The position numbers were made by a program, and so were the translations under genes. Under the pieces are notes generated by a model. That model searched no databases, had not been told where the DNA came from, and saw only the letters and a program-made list of their open reading frames with translations. Below, piece by piece: positions 8,501 to 18,226 of a stretch of DNA of 64,000 nt (position 1 is its first letter; each line of letters starts with the position of its first letter). The stretch is from Leishmania martiniquensis (Eukaryota; Euglenozoa; Kinetoplastea; Trypanosomatida; Trypanosomatidae), in the NCBI RefSeq assembly GCF_017916325.1, contig NC_090171.1:1002501-1066500 (forward strand), read 5' to 3'.

Positions 8501-11197
8501 GCGAAGCGCTTCTCTCGCTCTTCACAGCTGCACCAGGTCGCCACCTTGCCAGATGAAGGCTTCCCGTCTCTTCTCTACCTGATGCCGCGCCGTAGCCGCT
8601 TTACAATCCAGGACAGGGCAGCAGCGACTGTGCAGCAGAAGCTTCTCACGTGCTTTAGCACCAACGTGCAAGCCTACCTTACCGACTACCTGACGGAGTT
8701 CGAAACGGCCGCGGCAGATCATCGCGCAGCATTCGCCTCGCAGAAAAAAAAACGGAAAAGGGCGGCGCAAGTGATGGCGGCCGGAGGAAATGCGGGCGCC
8801 AGCACTGGCGGTGGCCTGCCCATCGGCATCGTCGCACCACTGCCCCAGCCTGTCCTCGCCCGCATGGCCTTCCTTTTGGAGATGACGTATGCGGCCTTGC
8901 AGGGGTGCGGCGGTCGCGGCGACCACAGCGAAGATCATAACGGCAATCGCAGTGGTGGGAGCCCGCGTCCACTGATGGAGACAGGCCTCACCGCCACTGG
9001 GCAGGAGCTCGGCGCCGCCGCTCTCGACCAATGCAGCGGCGAGTTTGGCAGTTTCGTGCCCACAACACTTTCCATGCCAGCGTCGCCGGCCCTCCTTGCC
9101 ATTGCCGCCGTCCGGAAAGGTTTTCAGGGCTTCCTCACGTCCGTGGAAAAGCGTGCCGCACTGGCGCTGGCGAAGGCGCTCTACGACCACGTGCAGCAGG
9201 GCGCGGCCCAGCAGTCGCCCGCAGCCCAGCTGGATGCTGTGGATACCCTGCTGAATATGGCGTCGCTGCTCAACTCGAAGGACATGTTCGTGTTGCTGCT
9301 GAAGGGCTACCTTGCACCGCAAGTGCTGATGTGCCGATCGCAGTCGGAGCTTGTGGTAGCGTCGCAAGTGGTGAGTCGCATGGGCTACCGCCTTGGCGCG
9401 GCAGTGGCGGCACCCTGTCTCGCGCTGCTAAGGGACCTGCAGCTGGCCATGCCCGACCCTCGCAGCGAGGCAAAATTATCGCCTCCTCCTGGCAGGAACG
9501 CAGACTTTGCAGAAGGCGGGGAAGCGAACGCTGCATATGAGAGCTTCAGCGCGAGGGGCAGAAGAGCCGACTACGGCGCGTTTAGAGGCACGACCACGGA
9601 ATGTGCCCAGCTCGCGGCAACGCAAGACGCAGAGGCGCTGGCCTCCGTCCGACCTCTGCACCACGGCGCCTTCGGTCTCATTCACCGCCTCCGCGTTCTT
9701 TGTCAAGCCTGGTGGCAACCGCACACAGCCGTGTTGCTCTCCTCCCGGCGGCTGTGCCAACTGTGGGAGCGGCACCAGTTGCTAGACGATCGCATCGTCG
9801 ACGCGGTGCTGAGCGTTGAGTGGCAGTATCAGGGGCACTCTGAGCCCTATATCGGCTACGGAGAACTGGCCAAGCTGAGGGAAAGCGAGCACAGCAGTCA
9901 CTCGCCTCCGTCGCGCAACGGTGGTTGGGGGCCGAAGAGCAGCCGAGGCAGTCTGAGTGACGCCGCCGAGGGTGCTCATTCGCAACGCGGCAGCGGGGGC
10001 CAGCTCACCGGATCCCTCTATGCTGGGACACAGCTGCGCGCTGTGACGGCGGCCGCGGTCGTGCGTGGCTTCTCCTCGGCGCTCGGCAATGCGGTGCGTC
10101 GCACCGGTCGTCAGGCCGGTGACTTTGGCTACCACGACTCCGACAATGAATCCGAAGACTACAGGGAAGCCTATGGCGGATTCCTGACGCGGAGCACACT
10201 GCAGCAGGACGGCAGTGCGTACGCGCCGTCGAGCTCATCTTACAGGGGCAGTAACCTCTCCTCTGTTGGCAGCCCCGGTGCAGGAGGCGAGCGCTGGGGG
10301 ACTTCGGACGGAAGACAGAGCACCACTGCCGACGACCGTGCCTCAACCGCCGTGCCGGCGGACGGGCAGCTGGAGCGGCGGCGACTTCGCTGGCCGCTGG
10401 GAAGTGGCTGGCTGACCTTCTACCTCTTCTCGAGGGAAGGGTCCGTCGTGAATGACAGCGTCTCTCACGCCGTGCAGATTCTCGGGCCCCCGATCACGCT
10501 GCTGGTGTGCCAAATGCTCGACCGCACGAGCGCGCAGCCGTACACCTTTGACGCGCTACACAGGGCACTTCCAGTGCAGGTACCAAGGCCACTGCTTGCC
10601 CACCTCCTGCACGAGCTTGTCAAAGCCAACGTCGTCGTGCGCGCCGTGGCTGCGGGTACTCGGCAGCTGACATATCAACTTCGCAGCGATACGCGTGAGG
10701 TTCGCCAGCGCAAGGTCTTCGTTGACGTTCGCACCGCCGCTCAGCAGCAGTGTGTGGCGCAAGCAATGACCATGACGAGCGCAGACGCCGCCGACGATCA
10801 AGACGACAGTCCGGAGAGAGAGAGGGCTCGTGAGCCTGCCTCTCCGGCGAATTCAACGGAAGCCGCCACTTCTTTTCCCAAGCCATCACCGGATCCGGTG
10901 CAGCAGTGGCACATGAACGTATCCGCAAAGAGGAAAGCGGCTCCGAGCGCACTGGTCCCTGAATCATCGCCGCTGACGTACGCAGCCGACCGCGCACACA
11001 AGGTAAAGGTGTGCATCGTGCGTGTCATGAAGGCTGAGCGTGTTCTCTCGCATCGAGAGCTGATGGAGCGCGTCGTGCTCGCACTGGGGGATCAGTTCGA
11101 GGTCACACCAGGTCAGTTTAAGCGCTGCGTCGCAAATCTCATCGAGAAGGAGCTTCTGCAACGCGGGGAGCGGGGGGAGTACATGTTCGTGTCGTGA
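5522..11197 (+). CDS. Giant cullin-like protein, 1891 aa
   Basis: This is a probable scaffold of a cullin-RING ubiquitin ligase. The last ~69 residues form a typical cullin winged-helix/Nedd8 domain with the motif IVRVMK; Lys1837 (codon 11030-11032) sits at the neddylation position. The domain then continues through SHRELMERVV, QFKRCVANLIEKELLQR and the C-terminal YMFVS. Further upstream, residues around 1250 (NSKDMFVLLLKGYLAPQVL) match the cullin-homology signature normally read as DKDVFxxxYxxxLAxRLL. Residues ~1636-1710 look like the winged-helix-A segment. Typical cullins have 750-900 residues; this one is more than twice as long because of several low-complexity insertions rich in Ser, Gly, Ala and acidic runs (for example HDDDDDEGEDDDH near residue 465). 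The ATG at 5522 is the only Met before the conserved-looking start; upstream in-frame sequence is translated pyrimidine tract. Which adaptor it binds cannot be read from the sequence. Confidence 0.8.
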   Translation: MSVSLHDLIREWEVVNVDLWRASLESYRRYPFQVNGCSSPTDSDCTAEGPSFTSSPLSSTETYARVYSLLSRVRHVAEDARYNSFHIAQHLLWITMVAWANQLAKASRGLILLPRGMQQYEGPSPSPATRGGGAQSRGHCNDMADESAPSASSLAQRTSFPCALLPHLEFWDPNVLGETKGTPSREPGKLCCASPHRTPNLPEVWSNAVRRIFALWCATQTTGPGAEAAQPCDTQSACGTAAPAAIQYAHAWVIVAQHYHRFKSLLSLFFLRYDALLEDAEEQLQRRGRQQQQQCRHCSDFREGQVQCARSSSPRPTSLPLRRRGDPSQALSFRDTASAAPCTEEEGALHTKKLAHMSPRPPSSIPSTAALLGHLMQIIANENLSRIHEVTGGALLFLLLPRVYRARLRRQCMVNVGDADSHSHWLYSAPPHESARAGKADTSTETPRALTPTQPLSGLPDGHCSGHDDDDDEGEDDDHVFWSSPPSPLLSYNAVSGNRNSSRTPAPADMASTPRTAPRVGGRAQQEEYVMRNVFKVLLMIEDCRVHALQRWLVEDGKRVASFYGSQLAANLFYDTETPQAALVSDSSSCGPSVTTVTTTRTLADANRVLRETLQAYVRLRAKLLFLNAGTTHFLDALTPWGRTRMLESLNAFLCGFNGVMVPSPLPSGGEVPGRSTAALPSGERNQEAASLNDECDDSLHFTPANAAVADFAQRWGVPLWVAMCDDTQQRMEALKQEQEKRAKRPKDRVAPAEYECGHTMQPSKQQEHAMEGCPSGETGENARWSSGPGDTGAPSAPFSPSPTAAARSADDGGRDGKADTRDRHSVTSTELEDAVSRTASVVWLPRSPTVANSGEGSSGGDGVRRHGGTVEAGRPFTRRRGRGLDLKRLLRQQQQRRARLGHVKLLERGVTASRIGALVTGSEEGGGGDAVGSLYTGETASAGDDGSVFAASAEAATDGGSAAQLLRNTNATATGLGQRGDGQGLAISARFPAKRFSRSSQLHQVATLPDEGFPSLLYLMPRRSRFTIQDRAAATVQQKLLTCFSTNVQAYLTDYLTEFETAAADHRAAFASQKKKRKRAAQVMAAGGNAGASTGGGLPIGIVAPLPQPVLARMAFLLEMTYAALQGCGGRGDHSEDHNGNRSGGSPRPLMETGLTATGQELGAAALDQCSGEFGSFVPTTLSMPASPALLAIAAVRKGFQGFLTSVEKRAALALAKALYDHVQQGAAQQSPAAQLDAVDTLLNMASLLNSKDMFVLLLKGYLAPQVLMCRSQSELVVASQVVSRMGYRLGAAVAAPCLALLRDLQLAMPDPRSEAKLSPPPGRNADFAEGGEANAAYESFSARGRRADYGAFRGTTTECAQLAATQDAEALASVRPLHHGAFGLIHRLRVLCQAWWQPHTAVLLSSRRLCQLWERHQLLDDRIVDAVLSVEWQYQGHSEPYIGYGELAKLRESEHSSHSPPSRNGGWGPKSSRGSLSDAAEGAHSQRGSGGQLTGSLYAGTQLRAVTAAAVVRGFSSALGNAVRRTGRQAGDFGYHDSDNESEDYREAYGGFLTRSTLQQDGSAYAPSSSSYRGSNLSSVGSPGAGGERWGTSDGRQSTTADDRASTAVPADGQLERRRLRWPLGSGWLTFYLFSREGSVVNDSVSHAVQILGPPITLLVCQMLDRTSAQPYTFDALHRALPVQVPRPLLAHLLHELVKANVVVRAVAAGTRQLTYQLRSDTREVRQRKVFVDVRTAAQQQCVAQAMTMTSADAADDQDDSPERERAREPASPANSTEAATSFPKPSPDPVQQWHMNVSAKRKAAPSALVPESSPLTYAADRAHKVKVCIVRVMKAERVLSHRELMERVVLALGDQFEVTPGQFKRCVANLIEKELLQRGERGEYMFVS

Positions 11198-11878
11198 TCG
11201 GTGTGGAGTTGGCAAGCTGTCGTGTCTGCCTCCGCATGGATGCACGAGGAGGAAGCATGTCATGTATCGGGGCGTGCAAGCGCTATCTCATTTCTGTAGA
11301 CCTCCTCGAAGGAAGCGGCACGAATTCCTTTTTGTCAACGAGGGGGGTGGCCGATCGAGAGAAAGAGAGCACCTACAAAGGCACGCTTGACGTGCCGCAG
11401 CAGCGTAAAGAGGTCCTTGGTCTGCCCTCTAGTCACGCACACTGCAGAGCGCCGCACTCACGTTATTGCGTTACGGCAAGGAGACCCTTCCCGTGCCCTG
11501 CACTGTGCGCGTGGTGAAGAAGCGTTCGCATCTGTGTTCCCTTGGGCGTTTGTAAGGTTTTATGGCCCTGTCTTGTCCGCCACCCCGTCGTCTTCCAGTC
11601 TCGCTCCCCGTATCCGCACTCCTCCCCGCGCGCTGCGCCACGTCACCTCTCTCTTTCGCTTCTTTGCCGCACGGCTTTCATCGCCTCCCATCTCTAGAGC
11701 AAACGCGCACGTATACACACAACGGAAAGCACGACCGCAACGGCACTCAAGCAGTGGCAAGAGGTTACTTTTTTTTTGTATTGCTTACTTCTTTCGCTTT
11801 GCGCCCGCTTGATCACACACACACACACAGTGAGAGAAAGAGAGAACGAGTATAGGGACAAGCCTTCTCGCGTACAGC
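11198..11878 (+). other. Intergenic region between cullin and DPP8-like gene
   Basis: No gene is seen. The first half is mixed sequence (3' UTR of the cullin). The second half becomes pyrimidine-rich and ends in the splice signal listed next. Confidence 0.6.
11767..11830 (+). promoter_or_regulatory. Probable trans-splice acceptor of the DPP8-like gene
   Basis: A T/C-rich tract (11767-11808) and a CA repeat (about 11814-11828) lead to an AG at 11829-11830. There is no ATG between this AG and the start codon at 11879, which gives a 48-nt leader after the spliced-leader junction. Confidence 0.5.
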
Positions 11879-14434
11879 ATGCCGCCAACACCGCTGAAGA
11901 GCTACATGGACGAGGTGTCTAGCTACATGGACGCCTTCACGTCTGCAGTGGGCAAGCCGCAACAGCTCAAAATTATCGGCGATTGCGCATACTGGGCGCA
12001 AGGCAAGCAGCAGGAGCTGTACTCGGCGCCGATCGGCGGCTCCGGCACCGCCGAGGCGGTTCGTGTTATTGCGTCGGAGCAGCAAGAAGCTGGAAAAGAG
12101 CTCACCAAGGAAGAGGAGATGCTGCGCGAGCGGACGCGCAGCCAAACAACGGGCATCAGGAGTTTTCACGTTCGTCGCGACGATGGCGCCATCTTTTACA
12201 CGAGCGGCGTTGACGTGTATGTCTACTACCAGCGAGGGTCCCGCGCTGGCAAGACCCCTCTGAAGCTCTTCGACTACATGAGTGAGGAGGATAAGGCTCA
12301 CTTCAAGGCGATGGGCGGCAAGCCGAACATCTTTGTACAGGCCATCGAGTCTTTTGACGATTCAAGCACGAGCGACCAAACTGTCATGACATTCGTCAAC
12401 AACAACAATGTGTACAAGGCAACCCTGACAGAGAGCCCCGCGAGCGAGGAGGCGCCGTTAACCGTCGCCGTCGAGCAAATAACGCACATCGGGGACGACC
12501 TGCACCAGTGCGGCGTGGCAGATTACATAATTCAGGAAGAGTTCTCGCGGTACACAGGGCACTGCGCGACAGAGCGGTACGTTCTTTTCTCCTACACTGA
12601 CCTCACCCACATGCGCTCGGTCGCTCTACTCAACACTTTGGGGTCTCCTGACGTGCCAGCGGTGGAGCCAGCGGCTCTGTCGTGCGTGGCGGAGACAGAG
12701 GAAATGCCCTACTCCCGCGTCGGTGATCCGAACGCGCGCACAATACTGGTCGTGTACGACAGCGTCACAAAAGAGATGCGCCTGCTTCCCAACCACGCCC
12801 TTCAGAGGGTTGCGCCGTGGACAGAGTATATTCTTCGCTTTGGCTTCAAAGATGCCGACTCGCTCTACGTTTCGGTCGTGAGCCGCGCGCAGGAGGACTA
12901 TGCGGTGATGAGTTGCCCCATCGCGTCACTGCCCGTTATCGCGAAAGAGGAAGATCTGCGAGCCCTCTACAGTGACAAGGGCGTCGAAGCCACGGCAAGC
13001 ATTTTTGGCGATGCCGCCGTGCCGGAGTTGCGTGTGGAATGGCAGCAGCACATCGACTTCGCATGGGTGGAGTGCCCGCCCAGGGCGCCGATTCACTACG
13101 GCAAGGTGTACGACGTGCTATGCCGCCACGCAGCAGAGACAGAGACGGCGCACTACCACCTCTACGCCCGTTGCGCCGGCGCCTGTGATCTAGAGGCGTG
13201 GAAGCCGCTGACGGCGGGCGCGTGGAACGTGTGCGCAGGCCTGCAGCAGGTTTGTGAGGACCGTGTGTTCTTCCTGGCGAACGCCGAAGGACGCCTAAAA
13301 CGCACGCTGTACTTCGTGCCGCTGTCGCTAGAGAGCGCTCCGTACACCACCGACGCACTGACGCGCCTCACCCCTTTGGACGAGCACGTCTACAGCTACT
13401 GTACCAAGGGCGATCACCTTCTCTACGTCTCGAGCACCGCAGCTACACCGCCGAAGCTCTACGCGTGCCGCGTCTCATCGCCGCAGCAAAGAGCTGAGGT
13501 GACCGTCCCGTCGTGGATCGCCAGAGCGCCGGGTGCCGATGCCGCAGCAGCGGTAGATTCTGCCCAGTCATTTGCCGGTTTGCCCGTCGTGACTCCGCAC
13601 ATTGTGACCGTGACGAGCCGTCGTGGAGCGCCACTGAGTGCAGCGGTGTTCATCTCGCCTAGGGTGCCACAGAACGCACCTGGGCCACTAGCCCTGCTCG
13701 TATACGGTGGGCCACACGCGCAGCTCGTCTTCGAGAACGACTACGAAGTTCGCTGTAAGGCGCCCGTGCAGGTGCTGCTGCGGCACGGCATCTCCGTCGC
13801 CGTTACAGACAACCAAATGAGCAACGCCAACGGGCTGCGCCACCTGAGCATCTGCAAGAGGAACTTCGGCAGCTTTGAGACAAGCGACTATGTCGATGTG
13901 GTGCGGTACCTGTGCCACGCACCATCGTCTAACAGTGGTCTCCCCTGCAGTTTCGCCGTCGACCCGAAGCGCGTGGCAATCTTCGGCTGGTCCTACGGCG
14001 GCTATGCGACCCTCCTCGCCATGTGCCAGGCGCCGGATGTCTTTCAAATCGGCTTCGCAGGCGCGCCAGTGGGCGACTGGAAGCTATACGACACGGGTTA
14101 CACGGAGCGCTACATGGGGACTCTCTACGAGGAGGACAGCAATTCAGGCAGCGACGCACCGCGAAAGCGGAACGAAGCGTACATGACGTCGACCATAGGT
14201 GCCCACGCCGGCAGCTTTCCTGACGAGTGCCATCGCCTTTACATCGCACACGGGCTCCTCGACGAAAACGTACACTTTGACCACAGCTGCCACGTGGTGA
14301 AGGCACTTGTCGACCACGCCAAGCCGTACAGCATGCTTGTGTACCCTGGAGAGCGCCACGGCCTTCGTCAGAACCGCCAGTCACGCCTGCATTACGATGC
14401 ACTGCTCATCAAGACACTAGCAGAACAGCTCTAG
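11879..14434 (+). CDS. Dipeptidyl peptidase 8/9-like serine peptidase (family S9B), 851 aa
   Basis: This is a post-proline dipeptidyl aminopeptidase of the prolyl oligopeptidase clan. It is expected to release Xaa-Pro or Xaa-Ala dipeptides from peptide N-termini. The catalytic triad is visible in order: Ser705 in GWSYGGY, Asp795 in GLLDENVHF and His827 in GERHGLR. The double-Glu motif that anchors the substrate amino terminus in DPP4-type enzymes is present as Glu220-Glu221 in YIIQEEFSRYTG, and the surrounding sequence is closer to DPP8/9 than to DPP4. The N-terminal ~600 residues would form the beta-propeller and the C-terminal ~230 the alpha/beta hydrolase fold. The length fits DPP8/9 (about 860-880). 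I see no signal peptide or membrane anchor, which suggests a cytosolic enzyme as for DPP8/9. The start at 11879 is the first ATG after a clear polypyrimidine tract and AG. Confidence 0.9.
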   Translation: MPPTPLKSYMDEVSSYMDAFTSAVGKPQQLKIIGDCAYWAQGKQQELYSAPIGGSGTAEAVRVIASEQQEAGKELTKEEEMLRERTRSQTTGIRSFHVRRDDGAIFYTSGVDVYVYYQRGSRAGKTPLKLFDYMSEEDKAHFKAMGGKPNIFVQAIESFDDSSTSDQTVMTFVNNNNVYKATLTESPASEEAPLTVAVEQITHIGDDLHQCGVADYIIQEEFSRYTGHCATERYVLFSYTDLTHMRSVALLNTLGSPDVPAVEPAALSCVAETEEMPYSRVGDPNARTILVVYDSVTKEMRLLPNHALQRVAPWTEYILRFGFKDADSLYVSVVSRAQEDYAVMSCPIASLPVIAKEEDLRALYSDKGVEATASIFGDAAVPELRVEWQQHIDFAWVECPPRAPIHYGKVYDVLCRHAAETETAHYHLYARCAGACDLEAWKPLTAGAWNVCAGLQQVCEDRVFFLANAEGRLKRTLYFVPLSLESAPYTTDALTRLTPLDEHVYSYCTKGDHLLYVSSTAATPPKLYACRVSSPQQRAEVTVPSWIARAPGADAAAAVDSAQSFAGLPVVTPHIVTVTSRRGAPLSAAVFISPRVPQNAPGPLALLVYGGPHAQLVFENDYEVRCKAPVQVLLRHGISVAVTDNQMSNANGLRHLSICKRNFGSFETSDYVDVVRYLCHAPSSNSGLPCSFAVDPKRVAIFGWSYGGYATLLAMCQAPDVFQIGFAGAPVGDWKLYDTGYTERYMGTLYEEDSNSGSDAPRKRNEAYMTSTIGAHAGSFPDECHRLYIAHGLLDENVHFDHSCHVVKALVDHAKPYSMLVYPGERHGLRQNRQSRLHYDALLIKTLAEQL

Positions 14435-15651
14435 CGCAGAGTTCTCGATGCAGATGGGAACGCAATAGGGCGGAATCGTTTCTCTGCTCAAGTTGCCGCC
14501 TTTGTGCTTCTCCCTTTCTTTTTTTATTACTATCACTGCTCTTCTGACGGCAGGCCAGCGTCACGGAGATCTTTACTTCGGCGCGCTTGCATGCGCATGA
14601 TTGGGTACGCGTTGGTGTGCCTGTGTGCGCATGTGTGTGCGAAGCAGTGTAGTGCAGTGCCGTCTCCTCACCTCGACCTCCTCTGCTTCCGAAAGCCTCC
14701 TTTCTCTTTTGATTCTCGGCTACTTGACGCCTCAGGCACTTCTCTACAGCGTCGCGCGCGCTCCCCTCACCCTCTGTCACCCGCGATATCGGTCGTTTCG
14801 TCCCATGAAGGATTGCTGGCACCCTGATGGCGAGGGACGCCTAGCCAAGGAATGGAGTCACAGCAGCCCAGTGATCAAATTTTTTTACTTGCCAGAGCAG
14901 CCATCCCCTCCACATTACTACGGACGCTGAGCAACTTCTGCCAGTGGCATAGGGTTACGCAACCACCACATTAGGGGGCGTTCAGAGTACCTTAGCCCTT
15001 CTGATGTCGGCGGGCGACTTTTCGATTGTGCGGCGGCGAGGTGATATGTGATAGAGAAAACGACCGCACCACTGACATGCTAGGCACCGTACCGGCATGG
15101 CACGAGCACATCCCACACGGCATTCACCACCGGCCGATGTGAGAACCGTGAGGCAAGGTGAAAGGGGTAAAGGGCGCACCACGCGGGGATCCGCTTGATG
15201 AGAAAGGTTGGAAAGAGTGCATGGAATGCTGTGTGTGTATGTGTGTAGGGGGAGGGGCAAAGTTCAAGAGAGGGGCTGTGCTCCGAAAGCTCAGTCGGCG
15301 TGTTGCTGCCGCACGAGTCTATTCGGCTCATCCGCTCCACTCCATGAAGTCTGCGTTGCAAGTCAAAGTACTGTCGCAGAGCTCCTTTTGCATGACAGAC
15401 TGGGCGCGTGAAGCACACGAAAAACAAATCGACGAAGCATCGCTTAGAGCATTGAGGGCATGACAGAACCTCTCCGAGGAGCCTCTTAGGGAGTCCTCGA
15501 GCGTACATCTTCCCCTTCCTTCACCCTCTCTCTCGGAAGGTGAACTTGAACTGGCACATGCAAATATAAGGCGGCAGCAGGGCTTCCGGAGTCTCGCTCT
15601 AGTGCACCCGCACCCACCCCAAGCAGTACCCCGACACTACAGCCCCCATCC
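14435..15651 (+). other. Spacer between DPP8-like gene and tandem array
   Basis: No gene is seen. It contains T- and C-rich stretches (14500-14530, 14645-14720, 15505-15530) and short ORFs without protein-like composition. The left boundary of the tandem array lies in a C-rich tract at about 15652. Confidence 0.6.
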
Positions 15652-15660
15652 CCCTCTCGG

Positions 15661-18226
15661 AGTCAACTGCGCACTTATCAGATGCATGCAATGCCCGAAG
15701 CCCCTTCCTCCCCGTCCTTCTCCCTTGCCTTGCCGGCTCCTTACCGGCCAAGAAGACGGCACGGGCTGCATTGCTGTGCGCTGAAGGGCAACTAAGGTGG
15801 AAGAGAGCAGCGCCGTGTACTGAAGCCATAGCTGAGAAGCAGGGAGCTTGGATGTACACGCTGCTGGCGCTCTTCCTTACTCTCTGCCCCCTCCCTCGGA
15901 CGCGCACCTCTGGGCCTCTTCGCTGCCAGTGTCACAGTGCACGCATCGTGTCTCCGGGAGCGCATCCTGCGGCGCTCTCACGCTCTTGAGAATGTGTTCG
16001 TGAAGACCCTCTCTGCCAGAAGTATCTGTCGCGCCGCCGACATCGTGTGTGCGCCTGCGTCCCGCTTGTGTGGTTGTGAGACGATGAGAGAAAGAGAGAA
16101 GTGATGATCCCATGGGGGTCCGATGCGCGCCTCCAGTCTCCCTCCCCCCGCGTGCGCGCATGGCGGAGAGAGCAACGGACGGTGCCGAGCCGCCCACAGC
16201 GCCACTGGCCCCACACACCGAGGCTTCCCCTCCGAGCCGACCCTTTCTTGGGAAGGCGCGAGCAGTCGCACAGTCCACGCACGCGGGCGGGCACAGACAC
16301 ACACATGCGCGCGCTCATCACTGCGCCCACAAGCGCCCACGCCGCCATGGGCCAGCATCAGCAGCGCCCGCCCAGGCACGCACATACGTACACCACCGCC
16401 ACCACCGCGGCGGGCGACGCCGAGGGGCCCACAAGCAAACCCGTTGTCCCCCTTCCCTGTCGCCCCGCAGCCGCACTCGATACGCTCCGTGCCCGCACCT
16501 GAACAGGCGCGCCGGAGCGCAGCCGCGCACACGACCGACTGCTCCACTGGGGCGCCGCGCTTGCACGCGAGATGCGTGTAGCGTGGGTCCCGAGCCAAAG
16601 TCCCTCGCCCATACAATGCGCTGCACGCACGCTCGCACACCGGTGCGGGAGTGGGTGGCGTAGGCAGCAAGTGCCGGGTGCCAGGGGCAACCCTAAGACA
16701 GCTTACACGCGTCACGAGGCACCGTCGTACACACCCGCTGCTCGCGTGTCGGGCAGCGGGGCCACCGGCTGCCGCGGTACGGCACCCCTCAGCGGAGGGC
16801 TGGGCGCCTGCATCTCCGCGCTGGCACTCGTGCCGGTGTGCGGGTGATCCCGCGGCAGAAGCTATCGGCGCACACGGCGCGGCGCAGGCAGCACCTCTCG
16901 TGCTGCTATGAGCTGTGCAGCGAGCGCCATGACGGGCGGCGCACCCGCCGTTGCATCCACCCCTGCGCCGTGCGCGCCCCTTGAGGGCGTCTGCGTGCGC
17001 GGCGGGATGCGAATGGAGCGCGCACCTGCGCGTCCCGCGGCGGGGCCCGTGCCACGCGGCACGGGCGTACTGCGCCAGTCTCCCCACCCGGTGGTTTCTA
17101 CGCAACGTTGGGCAACACACGCGCGGCAGAGAGGAGTGGGGCACGCGCCCCCATCCTCCCCGCCTGTCGCATAACACCGTACAGTCATGAGCAGCTGGCG
17201 GGCGGCAGGTCGCCGCGGCGACCGCCACGCCACGCAGAAGAGGGCTTATAGCACACAGACACACACATCCCGTCACGACGACGCGGCGGTGCGCGCTGCC
17301 GCAGCCGCCACGCCACGCGTGTGGTGTGCAGTGTTCCGTGTGCGCTGTGCCGTGCCATATGTGGCGGGCGCTACTGCGGCGTGTGGTGTGTACGTGGGCC
17401 ACCTGTGCTCCGCGCGGTGACCGTGTGCATGAGCATCTGTGCGCCAGCGCCGTGCTGGAGCGTGCCACTCCCGTGTGTGGCGCCGTGGCTGCGCGCGCGC
17501 GCCTGCTCCGCGGGCCCGCGTGTGCGGCAGCAATGCCTGTGCGGCGGCGTCCAATCCCGAAGCACCGCGAGGCGCCTTGGACAATCCTCCACACCCTGCG
17601 TGCCAACGCAGCTGATCTCTCGCGATATGTTGCCCCTTCCTCTTTATCTGTTTGTCCTCTGCTTTCACGAAGCCGCGAACGTTACCAATGGTGCACAAGC
17701 TGTCTTGGAGTGGGGATGAGTCCGGTGCGAATCCATCCCAGCCATGATGCGTTGCTGTAACCCACGGCGCTGTCGTGTTCCGCTCCTCTGCTCCCTTAGC
17801 CTTTGCCCCCTCCCCCTCTGTCTTCCCCCTTCACGCTCTGCTGCCGCTGCTTCTCGGGGTGGTGCCTTTGGTGTGCGCTGCCTTTGCTGAGGCTTTTGTT
17901 TCCGCTTTCTTTCTCCTCGCAGTGTACGTCAGCCCCGATACAGCAGGTGCCGTCTCTTTATCCCCTCCCTGCCATTCTGCGTGCGTTTGTACCGGTAATG
18001 GTGGCGCGGCATGGCAAGAGAAAGGATGTTGTGTGCCGGGCAAGCGTGTACGCGGCCACAGTCGTCTCACCAGTCGCGTGTGCGGGTGTCCCGTTGTTGC
18101 TGTTGCCGGACCGCCCCGTGGCGCTGGTAGGGGGCGCTGATGATGTTGTTGCATGGTTGTACTAAGCTCTTTGTGTTGATGGGGCGCCATCCTCGAGCTG
18201 CATTCGCCTTTCCCCTCCCCTCTCGG
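15661..18226. repeat. Array unit 1 (2566 bp)
   Basis: First full copy. The left edge joins unrelated flank at about 15652 inside a CCCCCTCTCGG tract. It carries the 55-codon ORF at 17998-18165 near its right end and the GC-rich core at about 16100-17560. Confidence 0.95.
17998..18165 (+). CDS. Small ORF of array unit 1, 55 aa, unproven
   Basis: This is the first ATG after a strong polypyrimidine tract and AG at 17921-17922, 76 nt upstream of the ATG. The peptide begins MVARHGKRKDVV and ends GGADDVVAWLY. It has a basic N-terminus, a Val/Ala/Leu-rich middle and an acidic end, with no family that I recognise. It is a candidate small protein only; it could equally be a chance ORF in a noncoding repeat. 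Confidence 0.2.
   Translation: MVARHGKRKDVVCRASVYAATVVSPVACAGVPLLLLPDRPVALVGGADDVVAWLY

Noticed and set aside
16102..16125. C-box-like TGATGA motifs in the array unit (snoRNA idea)
   Set aside because: TGATGA occurs here and near 18140, but no CTGA D-box at snoRNA distance with flanking terminal stem was found by eye. It remains worth a snoRNA scan but cannot be called.
16101..16663. Overlapping 130-184 aa + strand ORFs in the array core
   Set aside because: Three frames are open at once because GC-rich DNA has few stops. The translations are Arg/Pro/His/Thr low complexity, and frames swap between units after C-run indels.
15978..17606. 542-558 aa minus-strand ORFs in each array unit (also 18544-20175 and 21068-22744)
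   Set aside because: They are extremely rich in Arg, Ala, Cys and His, as expected from GC-rich antisense sequence. Single-base indels between units change their frame (unit 3 ends differently, unit 4 is broken in two), so the frame is not conserved. They also oppose the direction of all other genes.
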